Source of the DNA: Clostridiales bacterium
Lineage (GTDB): Bacteria; Bacillota; Clostridia; Lachnospirales; Lachnospiraceae
Length of the DNA stretch: 64,000 nt
Reading direction: 5' to 3'
NCBI GenBank assembly: GCA_021204025.1
Contig: JAJQAC010000028.1
Coordinates: 1-64,000, forward strand
Position 1 is the first letter of the stretch, and each line of letters starts with the position of its first letter. A program made the position numbers and the translations under genes. Positions 7,963-15,713 of this stretch are shown in pieces. The notes beneath the pieces were generated by a model, which did not search any database, was not told the DNA's origin, and saw only the letters and a list, made by a program, of their open reading frames with translations.

Positions 7963-9825
7963 TTACGACAGCTGCTCCAGCACCCACTCGACATCATCCG
8001 TCGTCTTGAGGGTCTCCAGTCTCGCCGGATCCTCCAGCAGTGTGCAAAGCTTACTCAGCAGGTCGAGATGCTCATCGCCGATTCCCGCGATGCCAAATAC
8101 CAGTTCGGCCTTCTCCGCGCCGAAGTCAACGCCCTCCGGATACTGGAAGAATACGATACCGGTCTTTTTGACGGTGCCTTTGGCCTGTGTCGTGCCGTGC
8201 GGGATCGCCACGCCCATGCCGATGTAAGTGGATACCAGTCGCTCACGGTCCTGCATTGCGCTCACATAGGTCCCGTCCACATAGCCCAGTTCCTCCAGGA
8301 GCTCGCCGGCCGCCTGAATTGCCTCTTCTTTCGTCACCGGCTTCTGGCCTAGGCGGATGCCGTCCGCGATGATCACCTGCTTTTTCACCGGGACCTCCGG
8401 GATCACGATATCAGTGTTTTCACCGGCCGGGGCCACCGCCGCATCGCCGGTCGTAAGCTGCACGTAGAGCGCGTCCAGCGCCGGATCCGCCAGGAAGTTC
8501 CCGATTGTGATCAACTGCGCCTGCGGAGCGGATTTCTTTGCGCGGGCCGCCAGCGTCGTCTGCACGACCGCGATATCACAGTCGGACGGGATGTTATCCA
8601 CGGAAGTATTCGTCACTGTGATGTCCGGGCGGTTGCCCTTGATCCGGTTGCGGAACTTGGTCGCGCCCATCGCAGACGAACCCATACCGGCGTCACAGGC
8701 AAAGATGATCTTTTTGATCTCCGCGGAGCGCTCAACCGTACCCGGCACGACAACTGTACCCTTCGCTTCCGCCTTCATCGCGGCCATCTCATTCTGCGCT
8801 TCTTCCAGGCTCTTGCCGCCCGCCAGCTTGACAATCGGAGACGCGATAGCAAAGGAGATACCCGCCGCCAGCACGATGCCGATCAGTACCTTGAGCAGAT
8901 CCGATCCCGGCGTCATCATCAGATAGGCGATGATGGAACCCGGAGACGCCGGCCCTACCAGACCACATCCCGTTACATTGAACCAGAAAACTGCCGCCAT
9001 ATTTCCGACAATCGGCGCGATAATGACCAGAGGATTCATCAGCACATACGGGAAATAAATCTCATGGATACCGCCGAGCAGGTGGATAATCACCGCGCCC
9101 GGGGCGGAATCCTTCGTCGCCTTATCCTTGCAGAAGAACATATATGCCAGCAGCACGCCGAGGCCCGGACCGGGGTTCGGTTCCAGCATGTACATGATAG
9201 ACTTGCCGGTCTCCGCCGCCTGCGCCGTGGCGATCGGCGTGAAGATCCCATGGTTGATCGCATTATTTAAGAACAGCACCTTTGCCGGTTCGATGAAGAT
9301 CGCCACCAGCGGCAGCAGGTTATTGACCACCAGGATATTGACGCCTGCGGACAGAATCGCCAGGATACCGCTCATCACCGGGCCAATCACCACATAACCC
9401 AGCATCGCCAGCAGCATGCCGATGATACCGGCGGAGAAGTTATTGATCAGCATCTCAAACCCGGCCGGCATATGGCCATCCATCGCCTCGTCAAATTTCT
9501 TAATACAGGTACCGGCCAGCGGACCGATCAGCATCGCCGCCATCAGCATCGTGATGCTCGTATCGCTCATGATCGGGCCGATGATCGCGATCGCTCCGAC
9601 CACCCGCCCGCGGTCGCCGCCGATCATGCGTCCGCCCGTAGAAGCGATCAGAATCGGGATCAGATAGGTCAGCATCGGACTGACCATACTGTTAAATCCC
9701 TCGTTCGGGAACCAGCCCGTATCGATAAACAGGGCTGCCAGAAAACCAAATGCGATCAGAGCGCCGATATTCGGCATCACCATCGCCGATAAAAATTTAC
9801 CAAAACGTTGTACGTTATTTTTCAC
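7963..9825 (-). CDS. mtlA: PTS mannitol-specific EIICBA permease
   Basis: A 620-residue fused permease that imports and phosphorylates mannitol to mannitol-1-phosphate at the membrane. EIIC occupies about residues 1-340 with many hydrophobic segments and the family sequences GGRMIGGDRGRVVGAIA and NHGIFTP. EIIB follows a charged linker, with the phosphocysteine in IIFACDAGMGSS (about 375). EIIA is at the C-terminus, with the phosphohistidine in GVAIPHGTT (about 540). Size and order match E. coli MtlA. The start codon is GTG at 9825 behind AGGAG; an 8-codon open frame (9849 to 9823) ends in the same GTGA. No mtlD follows: downstream is the convergent island. It is the last gene of the hexitol operon. 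Confidence 0.94.
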   Translation of the reverse strand: MKNNVQRFGKFLSAMVMPNIGALIAFGFLAALFIDTGWFPNEGFNSMVSPMLTYLIPILIASTGGRMIGGDRGRVVGAIAIIGPIMSDTSITMLMAAMLIGPLAGTCIKKFDEAMDGHMPAGFEMLINNFSAGIIGMLLAMLGYVVIGPVMSGILAILSAGVNILVVNNLLPLVAIFIEPAKVLFLNNAINHGIFTPIATAQAAETGKSIMYMLEPNPGPGLGVLLAYMFFCKDKATKDSAPGAVIIHLLGGIHEIYFPYVLMNPLVIIAPIVGNMAAVFWFNVTGCGLVGPASPGSIIAYLMMTPGSDLLKVLIGIVLAAGISFAIASPIVKLAGGKSLEEAQNEMAAMKAEAKGTVVVPGTVERSAEIKKIIFACDAGMGSSAMGATKFRNRIKGNRPDITVTNTSVDNIPSDCDIAVVQTTLAARAKKSAPQAQLITIGNFLADPALDALYVQLTTGDAAVAPAGENTDIVIPEVPVKKQVIIADGIRLGQKPVTKEEAIQAAGELLEELGYVDGTYVSAMQDRERLVSTYIGMGVAIPHGTTQAKGTVKKTGIVFFQYPEGVDFGAEKAELVFGIAGIGDEHLDLLSKLCTLLEDPARLETLKTTDDVEWVLEQLS

Positions 9826-9860
9826 GAACCTCTCTCCTTCTTATTCATCACCTTTTCAGA

Positions 9861-10059
9861 ATATAACTTATCGGAAGTTGCGCCAGCAACTGCCGATAAA
9901 AGGGGCGTTAGCCCCGTCCATCCGATTATGGGGTTCTGCGTCAGCAGGTTCCCATAATATAACTTATCGGAAGTTCCGTAAGGAACTTTCGATAAAAGGC
10001 GCATGCTTTTGCGCCGTCCATCTGATTCTAGGGTTCCGCGAAGCGGGTTCCTAGAATAT
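9861..10059. repeat. Two tandem ~96-base structured repeats before mtlA
   Basis: Copy 1 (9861-9956) and copy 2 (9957-10059) share layout but differ in paired positions. Each holds three hairpins: hairpin A is capped by GCCA in copy 1 and GTAA in copy 2; hairpin B is GGGGC/GCCCC in copy 1 and GGCGCA/TGCGCC in copy 2; hairpin C is TTATGGG/CCCATAA in copy 1 and ATTCTAGG/CCTAGAAT in copy 2, each around GTTC...GGTTC. Differences in stems are compensated, so the folds appear to be under selection. The element lies between the DeoR gene and mtlA in the operon. It matches no RNA family I recognise. Confidence 0.75.
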
Positions 10060-10085
10060 GAGATTGGTTCAGACTGTCAATAAAA

Positions 10086-10847
10086 TTACAGGACTTCAAC
10101 CCCGTATTTCCTGCATTCCTCCAGGAAATTTTCCGGTAGCTTCCCGTCGGAAACCACGATATCCACATCCGCCAGCGTCCCAAAACTGAAGCTGCACCTC
10201 ACATCGATCTTGGACGAATCCATCAGCATGATAACCTGCTCCGACTGCCGGATCGCGGTCTGCTTTAAGATCGCCTCGTCGTTGATACCGCAGGTAAATC
10301 CGGATGTAAAATGAAAGCCAGTAACCCCCAGAAACGCCTGATTAAAATTGACCCGCTCCAGTTCCCGGATCGCGGAGTACCCAAACACACTCTGGCTGTA
10401 GCGGTTCATCCTGCCTCCCGACAGCATCACCGTCGGCCGGGACAGGTTGGCCAGCTCCGTCGCGCAACTGAGCCCTGTCGTATAGATCAGATAGGACTGA
10501 TCCGGGATCTCGCGGGCAAACATCGTCGTCGTACTGCCGGAATCCAGAAAGATCGTCGTATCCGGATGTAAGAGTGAGAGCGCCTTCTGCGCGATCACCT
10601 GCTTCTCCGGGATGCTCCGCACGGACCTCCGGTTGAGGAAATCATCCGTTCCGATGATGACCTGCACCGATTTGGCTCCCCCATGGACGCGCAGGATCTT
10701 TCTCGCTTCATCTAACGTCTTCAGATCCGTGCGCAGTGTCATCTCCGACACCTGCGGAAAGGCTTCTTTGATCTGGGAAAAACTGACGGTTCCCCTGTCA
10801 TTGATCATCTGAACAATCGCATTTCTGCGCATTTCCATAGAATCCAT
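10086..10847 (-). CDS. DeoR-family transcriptional regulator of the hexitol operon
   Basis: A 253-residue DeoR/GlpR-type regulator. The N-terminal winged helix-turn-helix is seen in VSFSQIKEAFPQVSEMTLRTDL, ending with the family's LRVHGGAK. The C-terminal sugar-phosphate-sensing domain holds TIFLDSGSTTTMFAREI and SSKIDVRCSFSFG. Such proteins usually repress sugar operons until a phosphorylated sugar binds. The start at 10847 has AGGAGG upstream (a longer frame reaches into the dehydrogenase gene). It lies inside the operon between the dehydrogenase and mtlA, so it most likely regulates this operon itself; the inducer could be fructose-1-phosphate or mannitol-1-phosphate (inference). Confidence 0.9.
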   Translation of the reverse strand: MDSMEMRRNAIVQMINDRGTVSFSQIKEAFPQVSEMTLRTDLKTLDEARKILRVHGGAKSVQVIIGTDDFLNRRSVRSIPEKQVIAQKALSLLHPDTTIFLDSGSTTTMFAREIPDQSYLIYTTGLSCATELANLSRPTVMLSGGRMNRYSQSVFGYSAIRELERVNFNQAFLGVTGFHFTSGFTCGINDEAILKQTAIRQSEQVIMLMDSSKIDVRCSFSFGTLADVDIVVSDGKLPENFLEECRKYGVEVL

Positions 10848-10900
10848 ATGTTTCCTCCTGTCCGTGTCAGCACGGCTCCGGGCAGAAGCGCCTGACACTG

Positions 10901-12169
10901 TTATTCTTCTATAAAATTCGCCAACAGATATTCCTCTGCCTCCGGGCACCATAACCCGCTGTGCGCGTCCACAATATCAGCCAGGGCAATCAGCCTCTCA
11001 TCACCCTCAGCCTCACCCTTCGCCCGCAGATCGGTCAACGCGGTTAACGACATCGTCAGATGCGTGTAGATCAGCTTCTTACCGCCCGGGATCTTCGGCA
11101 GATTCAGCGTCGTCTCCGCCGCTGCGTCCAAGCCTCCGATATGCGTCACCATGACTGCCGGATTGATACGTCCTTCCGCGGTCAGCCGCAGGGACTCGAT
11201 CATATCGTCAGTATTGCCGCCGGTCGTCCCCATGACGTGAGTAGAATTATAATGTACGTCATAGAAATTCATCGTCGCGCTGAATTTATTATCCGTCGGT
11301 CCGGCAAAGAAGTTCAGGCAGCCGTCACGTCCAAGGATATCGCTGCACTGAGTCACCACCGACGCGACCGGCGCGTAGCACAGCACATCATCATACCCGG
11401 TTCCACCGGAGATCTTCATCAGTTCTGCGACCGGATCCTCATAGCTTCCCGTATTGACAAAGTGAAGATCGATCCCTTCTTTTGCGATCTCCTGCGGCGG
11501 GAAGAGCGCCGCCGCACGGTCCAGACGATCCTGGTTTAAATCCGTCACAACCACCATCGAAGGACGCACATCCCGGTGAAGCGCGTAGGTCAGTGCGCCG
11601 AGGCCCATCGGTCCCGCGCCTGCCATGATCGCCAGCTTGCCGCCCTCCTTGATCCCCATAAAGTGCGTATAAACGCCCATCTGCGTATGATAAGCAGCGT
11701 TAAATGCTCCGATACTGCAGGACATCGGCTCTGCCAGAGATGCCTCGTAATAAGCGCGACCCTTGTACTCCAACAGACACCCCAGTTCCATCACCTCAGC
11801 CGGGATCACGCAATAAGTCGTGTCTCCGCCGAAAAATTCATACGAATATCCCGGGCTCCACATGGTTCCCTTATAGTTTAACGCCGGCTGCAGGGTGAAC
11901 TTCATACCCGGCTTAAAGGTATCCTGATGATTCTTTCCCACTTTTACGATATCGCCGGCAAACTCATGACCCATGATCGCCGGATGCTCCGCCACGTCCT
12001 CATGGACACGTTTATGCGCGGTTCCCAGAATTGCACATTTATATGTCGACATGCAGATGCTGTCCGATACTACCTTAACAAGGATCTCGTCATCCGTGAT
12101 CTCCGGAAGCTCAAATTCCTCCAGTCTCAGATCATACGCCGCGTGAAGCCTTACACCTTTTGCTTTCAT
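10901..12169 (-). CDS. Zinc-type sugar-phosphate dehydrogenase, SorE/YggP-like
   Basis: A 422-residue medium-chain dehydrogenase. The GroES-like part contains SICMSTYKCAILG and the glutamate-containing GHEFAGDIVKVG; the Rossmann part contains GAGPMGLGALTYAL. It resembles L-sorbose-1-phosphate reductase SorE and E. coli YggP, which sits beside a mannitol-type PTS (cmtAB), and not MtlD. SorE oxidises or reduces the carbon next to the phosphorylated one. Acting similarly on mannitol-1-phosphate it would give fructose-1-phosphate, which fits the 1-phosphofructokinase gene just upstream. AAAGGAG supports the start. It lies 68 bases after the kinase gene and 53 bases before the DeoR gene. Family is clear; substrate is inferred. 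Confidence 0.85.
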   Translation of the reverse strand: MKAKGVRLHAAYDLRLEEFELPEITDDEILVKVVSDSICMSTYKCAILGTAHKRVHEDVAEHPAIMGHEFAGDIVKVGKNHQDTFKPGMKFTLQPALNYKGTMWSPGYSYEFFGGDTTYCVIPAEVMELGCLLEYKGRAYYEASLAEPMSCSIGAFNAAYHTQMGVYTHFMGIKEGGKLAIMAGAGPMGLGALTYALHRDVRPSMVVVTDLNQDRLDRAAALFPPQEIAKEGIDLHFVNTGSYEDPVAELMKISGGTGYDDVLCYAPVASVVTQCSDILGRDGCLNFFAGPTDNKFSATMNFYDVHYNSTHVMGTTGGNTDDMIESLRLTAEGRINPAVMVTHIGGLDAAAETTLNLPKIPGGKKLIYTHLTMSLTALTDLRAKGEAEGDERLIALADIVDAHSGLWCPEAEEYLLANFIEE

Positions 12170-12237
12170 AAATAAACTCCTTTCTTATCATAATGAAAAT
12201 CTTATCTGTTTGCAACCGCAAATTGTTGAAATGAAAA

Positions 12238-13170
12238 TTATAACCTCCGGTACTTCACATCCGGCATCAGTCTCTCCACAACCTTATACTCTGCCGCCTG
12301 TGTCCCGCTGCACATCACGTTCGCCGCGCCTGTCGCTGTCGAGAGCCGGACCGTCTCTTCCAGACTCATGCCGGCTTCCTCCGCGACCGCCAGAGCCGCC
12401 ACAACGCTGTCCCCGGCGCCTACCGTGCTGCCCACCGGAACCTTCAGTCCCTGGGCGTAGATCGCCTCGTTTCCGGTCACGTACAGCGCTCCTGCGCCGC
12501 CCATCGAGACCACGATCTTTGCAATCCCGTACTGTGCCATCAGTTCCCTGGCTGTCTCCTCCAGCTCCTCCGGCGTTTCCAGTGTCCGTCCGACCAGTTC
12601 GGACAGTTCATGCTGGTTCGGCTTGATCAGGTACGGCGACGCCGAAAGTCCGCTCTTTAAAAGAGCTCCGTCCGCATCCAGAAAGACCTTGCTTCCCTTT
12701 TCTTCACACGCTTTCGTCCAGTTATAATAAGTGTCCTCCGGCGAGCCTTTCGGCATACTGCCGGAGATCACGACGATGTCCTCCGGCTTCAAACTGTCAA
12801 GCAATTCTGACAAAACCCCATTCAGAATCTCCTCCGATACGACCACTCCCGGTTCATTGATGTCTGTGTTGGTGTGATTCACCGGATCGATAATCTTCAT
12901 ATTCGTCCGAGTCTCTCCCTCCACAAAACAGAACTGCGTCTTCAGTCCCATGTTCCGTAGCGCTGTCTGAATTCCCTGACCAGTATCTCCGCCAAGGATC
13001 CCAACCGCTATGCTCTCCCCGCCCAGCTTGTCGATCACCTTGGAAACATTAATCCCCTTGCCGCCCGGATCCGTACGCATCTTTGTAATGCGGTTGACCG
13101 CGTCGACAGTCAGCGACGGGATCTCGACTGTCTTGTCAAGCGCCGGATTCAGCGTTACCGTGTAAATCAT
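12238..13170 (-). CDS. pfkB: 1-phosphofructokinase family (PfkB) sugar kinase
   Basis: A 310-residue PfkB/ribokinase-fold kinase of the FruK/LacC branch. Seen: the opening MIYTVTLNPALDKTVE, the substrate-binding GGKGINVSKVIDKLG (about residues 36-50), and VGAGDSVVAA (about 247-256) with the catalytic aspartate and anion hole. Members phosphorylate fructose-1-phosphate to fructose-1,6-bisphosphate, or tagatose-6-phosphate in lactose pathways. In this operon with a mannitol permease and a hexitol-phosphate dehydrogenase the fructose-1-phosphate role is the better fit. It is the first gene of the leftward operon, with GGAGGGG ahead of the start and a good promoter about 67-90 bases upstream. Confidence 0.9.
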   Translation of the reverse strand: MIYTVTLNPALDKTVEIPSLTVDAVNRITKMRTDPGGKGINVSKVIDKLGGESIAVGILGGDTGQGIQTALRNMGLKTQFCFVEGETRTNMKIIDPVNHTNTDINEPGVVVSEEILNGVLSELLDSLKPEDIVVISGSMPKGSPEDTYYNWTKACEEKGSKVFLDADGALLKSGLSASPYLIKPNQHELSELVGRTLETPEELEETARELMAQYGIAKIVVSMGGAGALYVTGNEAIYAQGLKVPVGSTVGAGDSVVAALAVAEEAGMSLEETVRLSTATGAANVMCSGTQAAEYKVVERLMPDVKYRRL

Positions 13171-13485
13171 GTCACCCCTCCTTATGATTTTTGTTTAAAA
13201 AGTTTGCTAACTTTTGTTTCAACAGCTTGTGATGATAGAATATCACAATTTCGGCAAATGTCAAGACTTTTTCTGTAAAAAATTTTCGAAATTATAATTC
13301 TTTTGTTTTTGGAATAAAAGTTTTCGCAGTCGTCACTGTTCCGCAGGCTGCGCAGGATCTGTGTGGAAATTATGCGAAATTTCTTATGGAATTTATTGCA
13401 GAACAACTGGTATGTGCCGGTCTGACTGATCTGAGCAAAAAGAGATTCCATTGAAAATCTATCTGTTTTTCAATGGAATCCCTTT
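13171..13485 (-). other. Intergenic region holding the hexitol operon promoter
   Basis: The 315 bases contain the leftward promoter at 13237-13264 and, between it and the start codon, repeated AAC/AAA-rich short motifs (AACAAAAG, TAAACAAAA on the minus strand) that could be DeoR-type operator half-sites. The part from 13290 to 13485 shows no supported gene. Confidence 0.5.
13237..13264 (-). promoter_or_regulatory. Promoter of the hexitol operon
   Basis: On the minus strand TTGACA (13264-13259) and TATTCT (13242-13237) are 16 bases apart, upstream of the 1-phosphofructokinase gene. The -35 box is a consensus match. Confidence 0.7.
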
Positions 13486-13974
13486 TTATTTCGCGCAATA
13501 CTTTTTCAGCATCCAGATCAGATACAGCGGCAGACTGATCGTGTCCGTCTTTCCAACAGTATTGTCCCCCACATTTTTCAGAGACAATTTAAAACCGATT
13601 TCCGGATTATATTTTTTGCAATACTCCTGATAACTTTTTGCCCGCGTGTGAATCTGGGCTTTCGCCTCTACCGGAATGATTCTATCCTCGTATTCAAACA
13701 GGAAATCCAACTCTGCCGTGTTTCCTGACCGCCAAAAGTAGGGATGGATTTCCTGGGTGATCAGTTCCGTCAATACATAATTTTCCGTAAAAGCTCCCTT
13801 AAAATTGCGATACAAATCCGAATCCTCCAGAATTGTCCGCCAAGAAACACCAGATTTTTTCCTTAAGAGGCCAACATCTGACATATACACCTTAAAATAT
13901 GTCGCATTCGCCTGAAAGGATAACGGTAATTCCGCATTTGACACCATTTCCAGCCGATAGATCAGACCCGCATA
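13486..13974 (-). pseudogene. C-terminal remnant of an AAA-ATPase with DUF4143 domain
   Basis: The frame begins inside the DUF4143 region (AGLIYRLEMVSNAELPLS...) and continues to a normal-looking end, including FKVYMSDVGLL, GAFTENYVLTEL and the nuclease-like FWRSGNTAELDFLFE...IPVEAKA. Full proteins of this family are about 400 residues with an N-terminal Walker ATPase; here the first two thirds are missing and the homology runs up to the stop codon of the trehalose-6-phosphate hydrolase gene. The in-frame ATG at 13947 has no good ribosome-binding site. It is best read as a 5'-truncated relic left by insertion or deletion next to the trehalose operon. Confidence 0.8.
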
Positions 13975-13990
13975 GACTGGATGCCATTTC

Positions 13991-15634
13991 TTATCGGTAC
14001 ATCACAACAAGCTCATACGGTCTCAAAGTCAGTCTGCCATCTGTCATCTCAGGTTCTTCTTTATAATTTCCCAGAATCTTCTGATAACCGCCGCTCGAGA
14101 ACATTTCGGAAACGGTACGAACGGTACCAGACAGATTCCCATATACCAAAAGTTCCTCCTCTCCCAGATTTCTGCGATACGCAATCACCCGATCATCTGC
14201 TTCCTCGAGAAAGCAAATCGTACCCTCAGATATGATCTTCATTTCCTTTCGCAACGTAATCAGCTTCTTGTAGAACGTAAGAACCGATTCGCTGTCCCCC
14301 ATCTGTGACTGCACATGGATGGTTTCTGCGTTATCAGCCATCGGAATCCACGGCGCACCATCCGAAAATCCTCCGTTTTTCTCCCCATTCCACTGCATCG
14401 GAGACCGGCCGTTATCTCTCGAGCGGGCAGCCAGCACTTCCAAAGCCTCTACCCCCGATTTCCCCTGCTCCCGGAGAATTTGATAATAATTCAGACTCTC
14501 CACGTCCCGATATTGCTCAATTGACGCAAAATGTGGATTTGTCATGCCAATTTCCTCGCCCTGATAGACATAAGGCGTTCCGCGCATCAGATGGATCATG
14601 CCCGCCAGCATCATCGCGGACTGTTTCCAGTATCTTCCTTCATCGCCAAACCGGGATACGGTACGCGGCTGATCATGATTACACAAAAAGAGTGCACTCC
14701 AGCCATTTCCGATCTGCATCCCTTCCTGCCATTCCCGGAACAACTCCTTTAATCTTCGATAATCTGGTTCCATGAGTTCCCATTTATTTCCATCCTTATA
14801 ATCTACTTTAAGATGGTGGAAATGAAAGCACATCGAAAGTTCCTGTTCATCTGGATTCGAATAGCCAACACAGTTTTTCAACGTTGTCGAAGACATCTCT
14901 CCGACTGTCACACAATCTCCGATATCCGCATCCCGTACCAGTTCCTTCAGATATTCATGCACTTTGGGGCCATCCGAATAAAATCTTCTTCCGTCTCCCT
15001 CAAAATCATCCTCCCAGACTTCCGGTTTCGAGATCAGATTCACCACATCAAAACGGAACCCCTGGATCCCTTTCGCCTTCCAGAAACGCAAAACATCCTT
15101 TAACTCTTCCCTCACCCGCGGGTTTTCCCAATTCAGATCTGCCTGCGTCACATCAAACAGATGAAGATACCACTTGCCGAGCCCCGGCACATATTCCCAG
15201 ACAGGTCCTCCAAATTTGGATACCCAGTTTGTCGGCATTTTTTCCGGACTTTCTTCTTTAAAGATATAGTAATCCTGATATTCCTTCTCTCCTGCCAGCG
15301 CGCGCTGAAACCACTCATGCGAAGTCGATGTATGGTTAAACACCATATCCAGCATGATTCCCATGCCTCTCTTTCTGCTCTCGCTGATCAGTTCCTCCAT
15401 ATCTGCCATCGTACCATATCTGGGATCGATGCGGCGGTAATCCGCCACATCGTATCCATTGTCATTCTGCGGTGAGATAAATACCGGAGTCAGCCACAGA
15501 TAATCCACGCCCAGATCTTTCAGATAATCCAGTCTCCGGATGATCCCCCGCAAATCACCGATTCCATCTCCATCGGAGTCCTGAAACGATTTCGGATAAA
15601 TCTGATATACTACCTTATCTCTGAATTCTGTCAT
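13991..15634 (-). CDS. treC: Alpha,alpha-phosphotrehalase (trehalose-6-phosphate hydrolase)
   Basis: A 547-residue GH13 enzyme that splits trehalose-6-phosphate into glucose and glucose-6-phosphate in the cytosol. Seen: VVYQIYPKSFQDSDGDGIGDL, conserved region I LDMVFNHTS, region II GFRFDVVNLI with the nucleophile aspartate, the TreC-typical EGDGRRFYSDGP, the acid/base region TVGEMS, and FLCNHDQPR. The start at 15634 is preferred because GGAG lies just upstream; 15646 is an in-frame alternative, and the frame runs up to 15724. It follows treB within about 80 bases in a leftward operon under TreR control. Oligo-1,6-glucosidases are close relatives, but the PTS neighbour decides. Confidence 0.93.
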   Translation of the reverse strand: MTEFRDKVVYQIYPKSFQDSDGDGIGDLRGIIRRLDYLKDLGVDYLWLTPVFISPQNDNGYDVADYRRIDPRYGTMADMEELISESRKRGMGIMLDMVFNHTSTSHEWFQRALAGEKEYQDYYIFKEESPEKMPTNWVSKFGGPVWEYVPGLGKWYLHLFDVTQADLNWENPRVREELKDVLRFWKAKGIQGFRFDVVNLISKPEVWEDDFEGDGRRFYSDGPKVHEYLKELVRDADIGDCVTVGEMSSTTLKNCVGYSNPDEQELSMCFHFHHLKVDYKDGNKWELMEPDYRRLKELFREWQEGMQIGNGWSALFLCNHDQPRTVSRFGDEGRYWKQSAMMLAGMIHLMRGTPYVYQGEEIGMTNPHFASIEQYRDVESLNYYQILREQGKSGVEALEVLAARSRDNGRSPMQWNGEKNGGFSDGAPWIPMADNAETIHVQSQMGDSESVLTFYKKLITLRKEMKIISEGTICFLEEADDRVIAYRRNLGEEELLVYGNLSGTVRTVSEMFSSGGYQKILGNYKEEPEMTDGRLTLRPYELVVMYR

Positions 15635-15713
15635 TTTACTCTCCATTCTACCACCCTCTGTCGAAGGCACGAACAGCAGTAATGAAAATCTGCTGTTCCC
15701 ACCACGTTTCCTG

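Noticed and set aside
8507-8926. Open frame opposite mtlA
   Set aside because: Antisense to a clear permease gene with normal codon use; no family features.
9822-10004. 60-codon minus-strand frame ahead of mtlA
   Set aside because: It runs through both structured repeats and repeats SDKLY because of them; no start signal.
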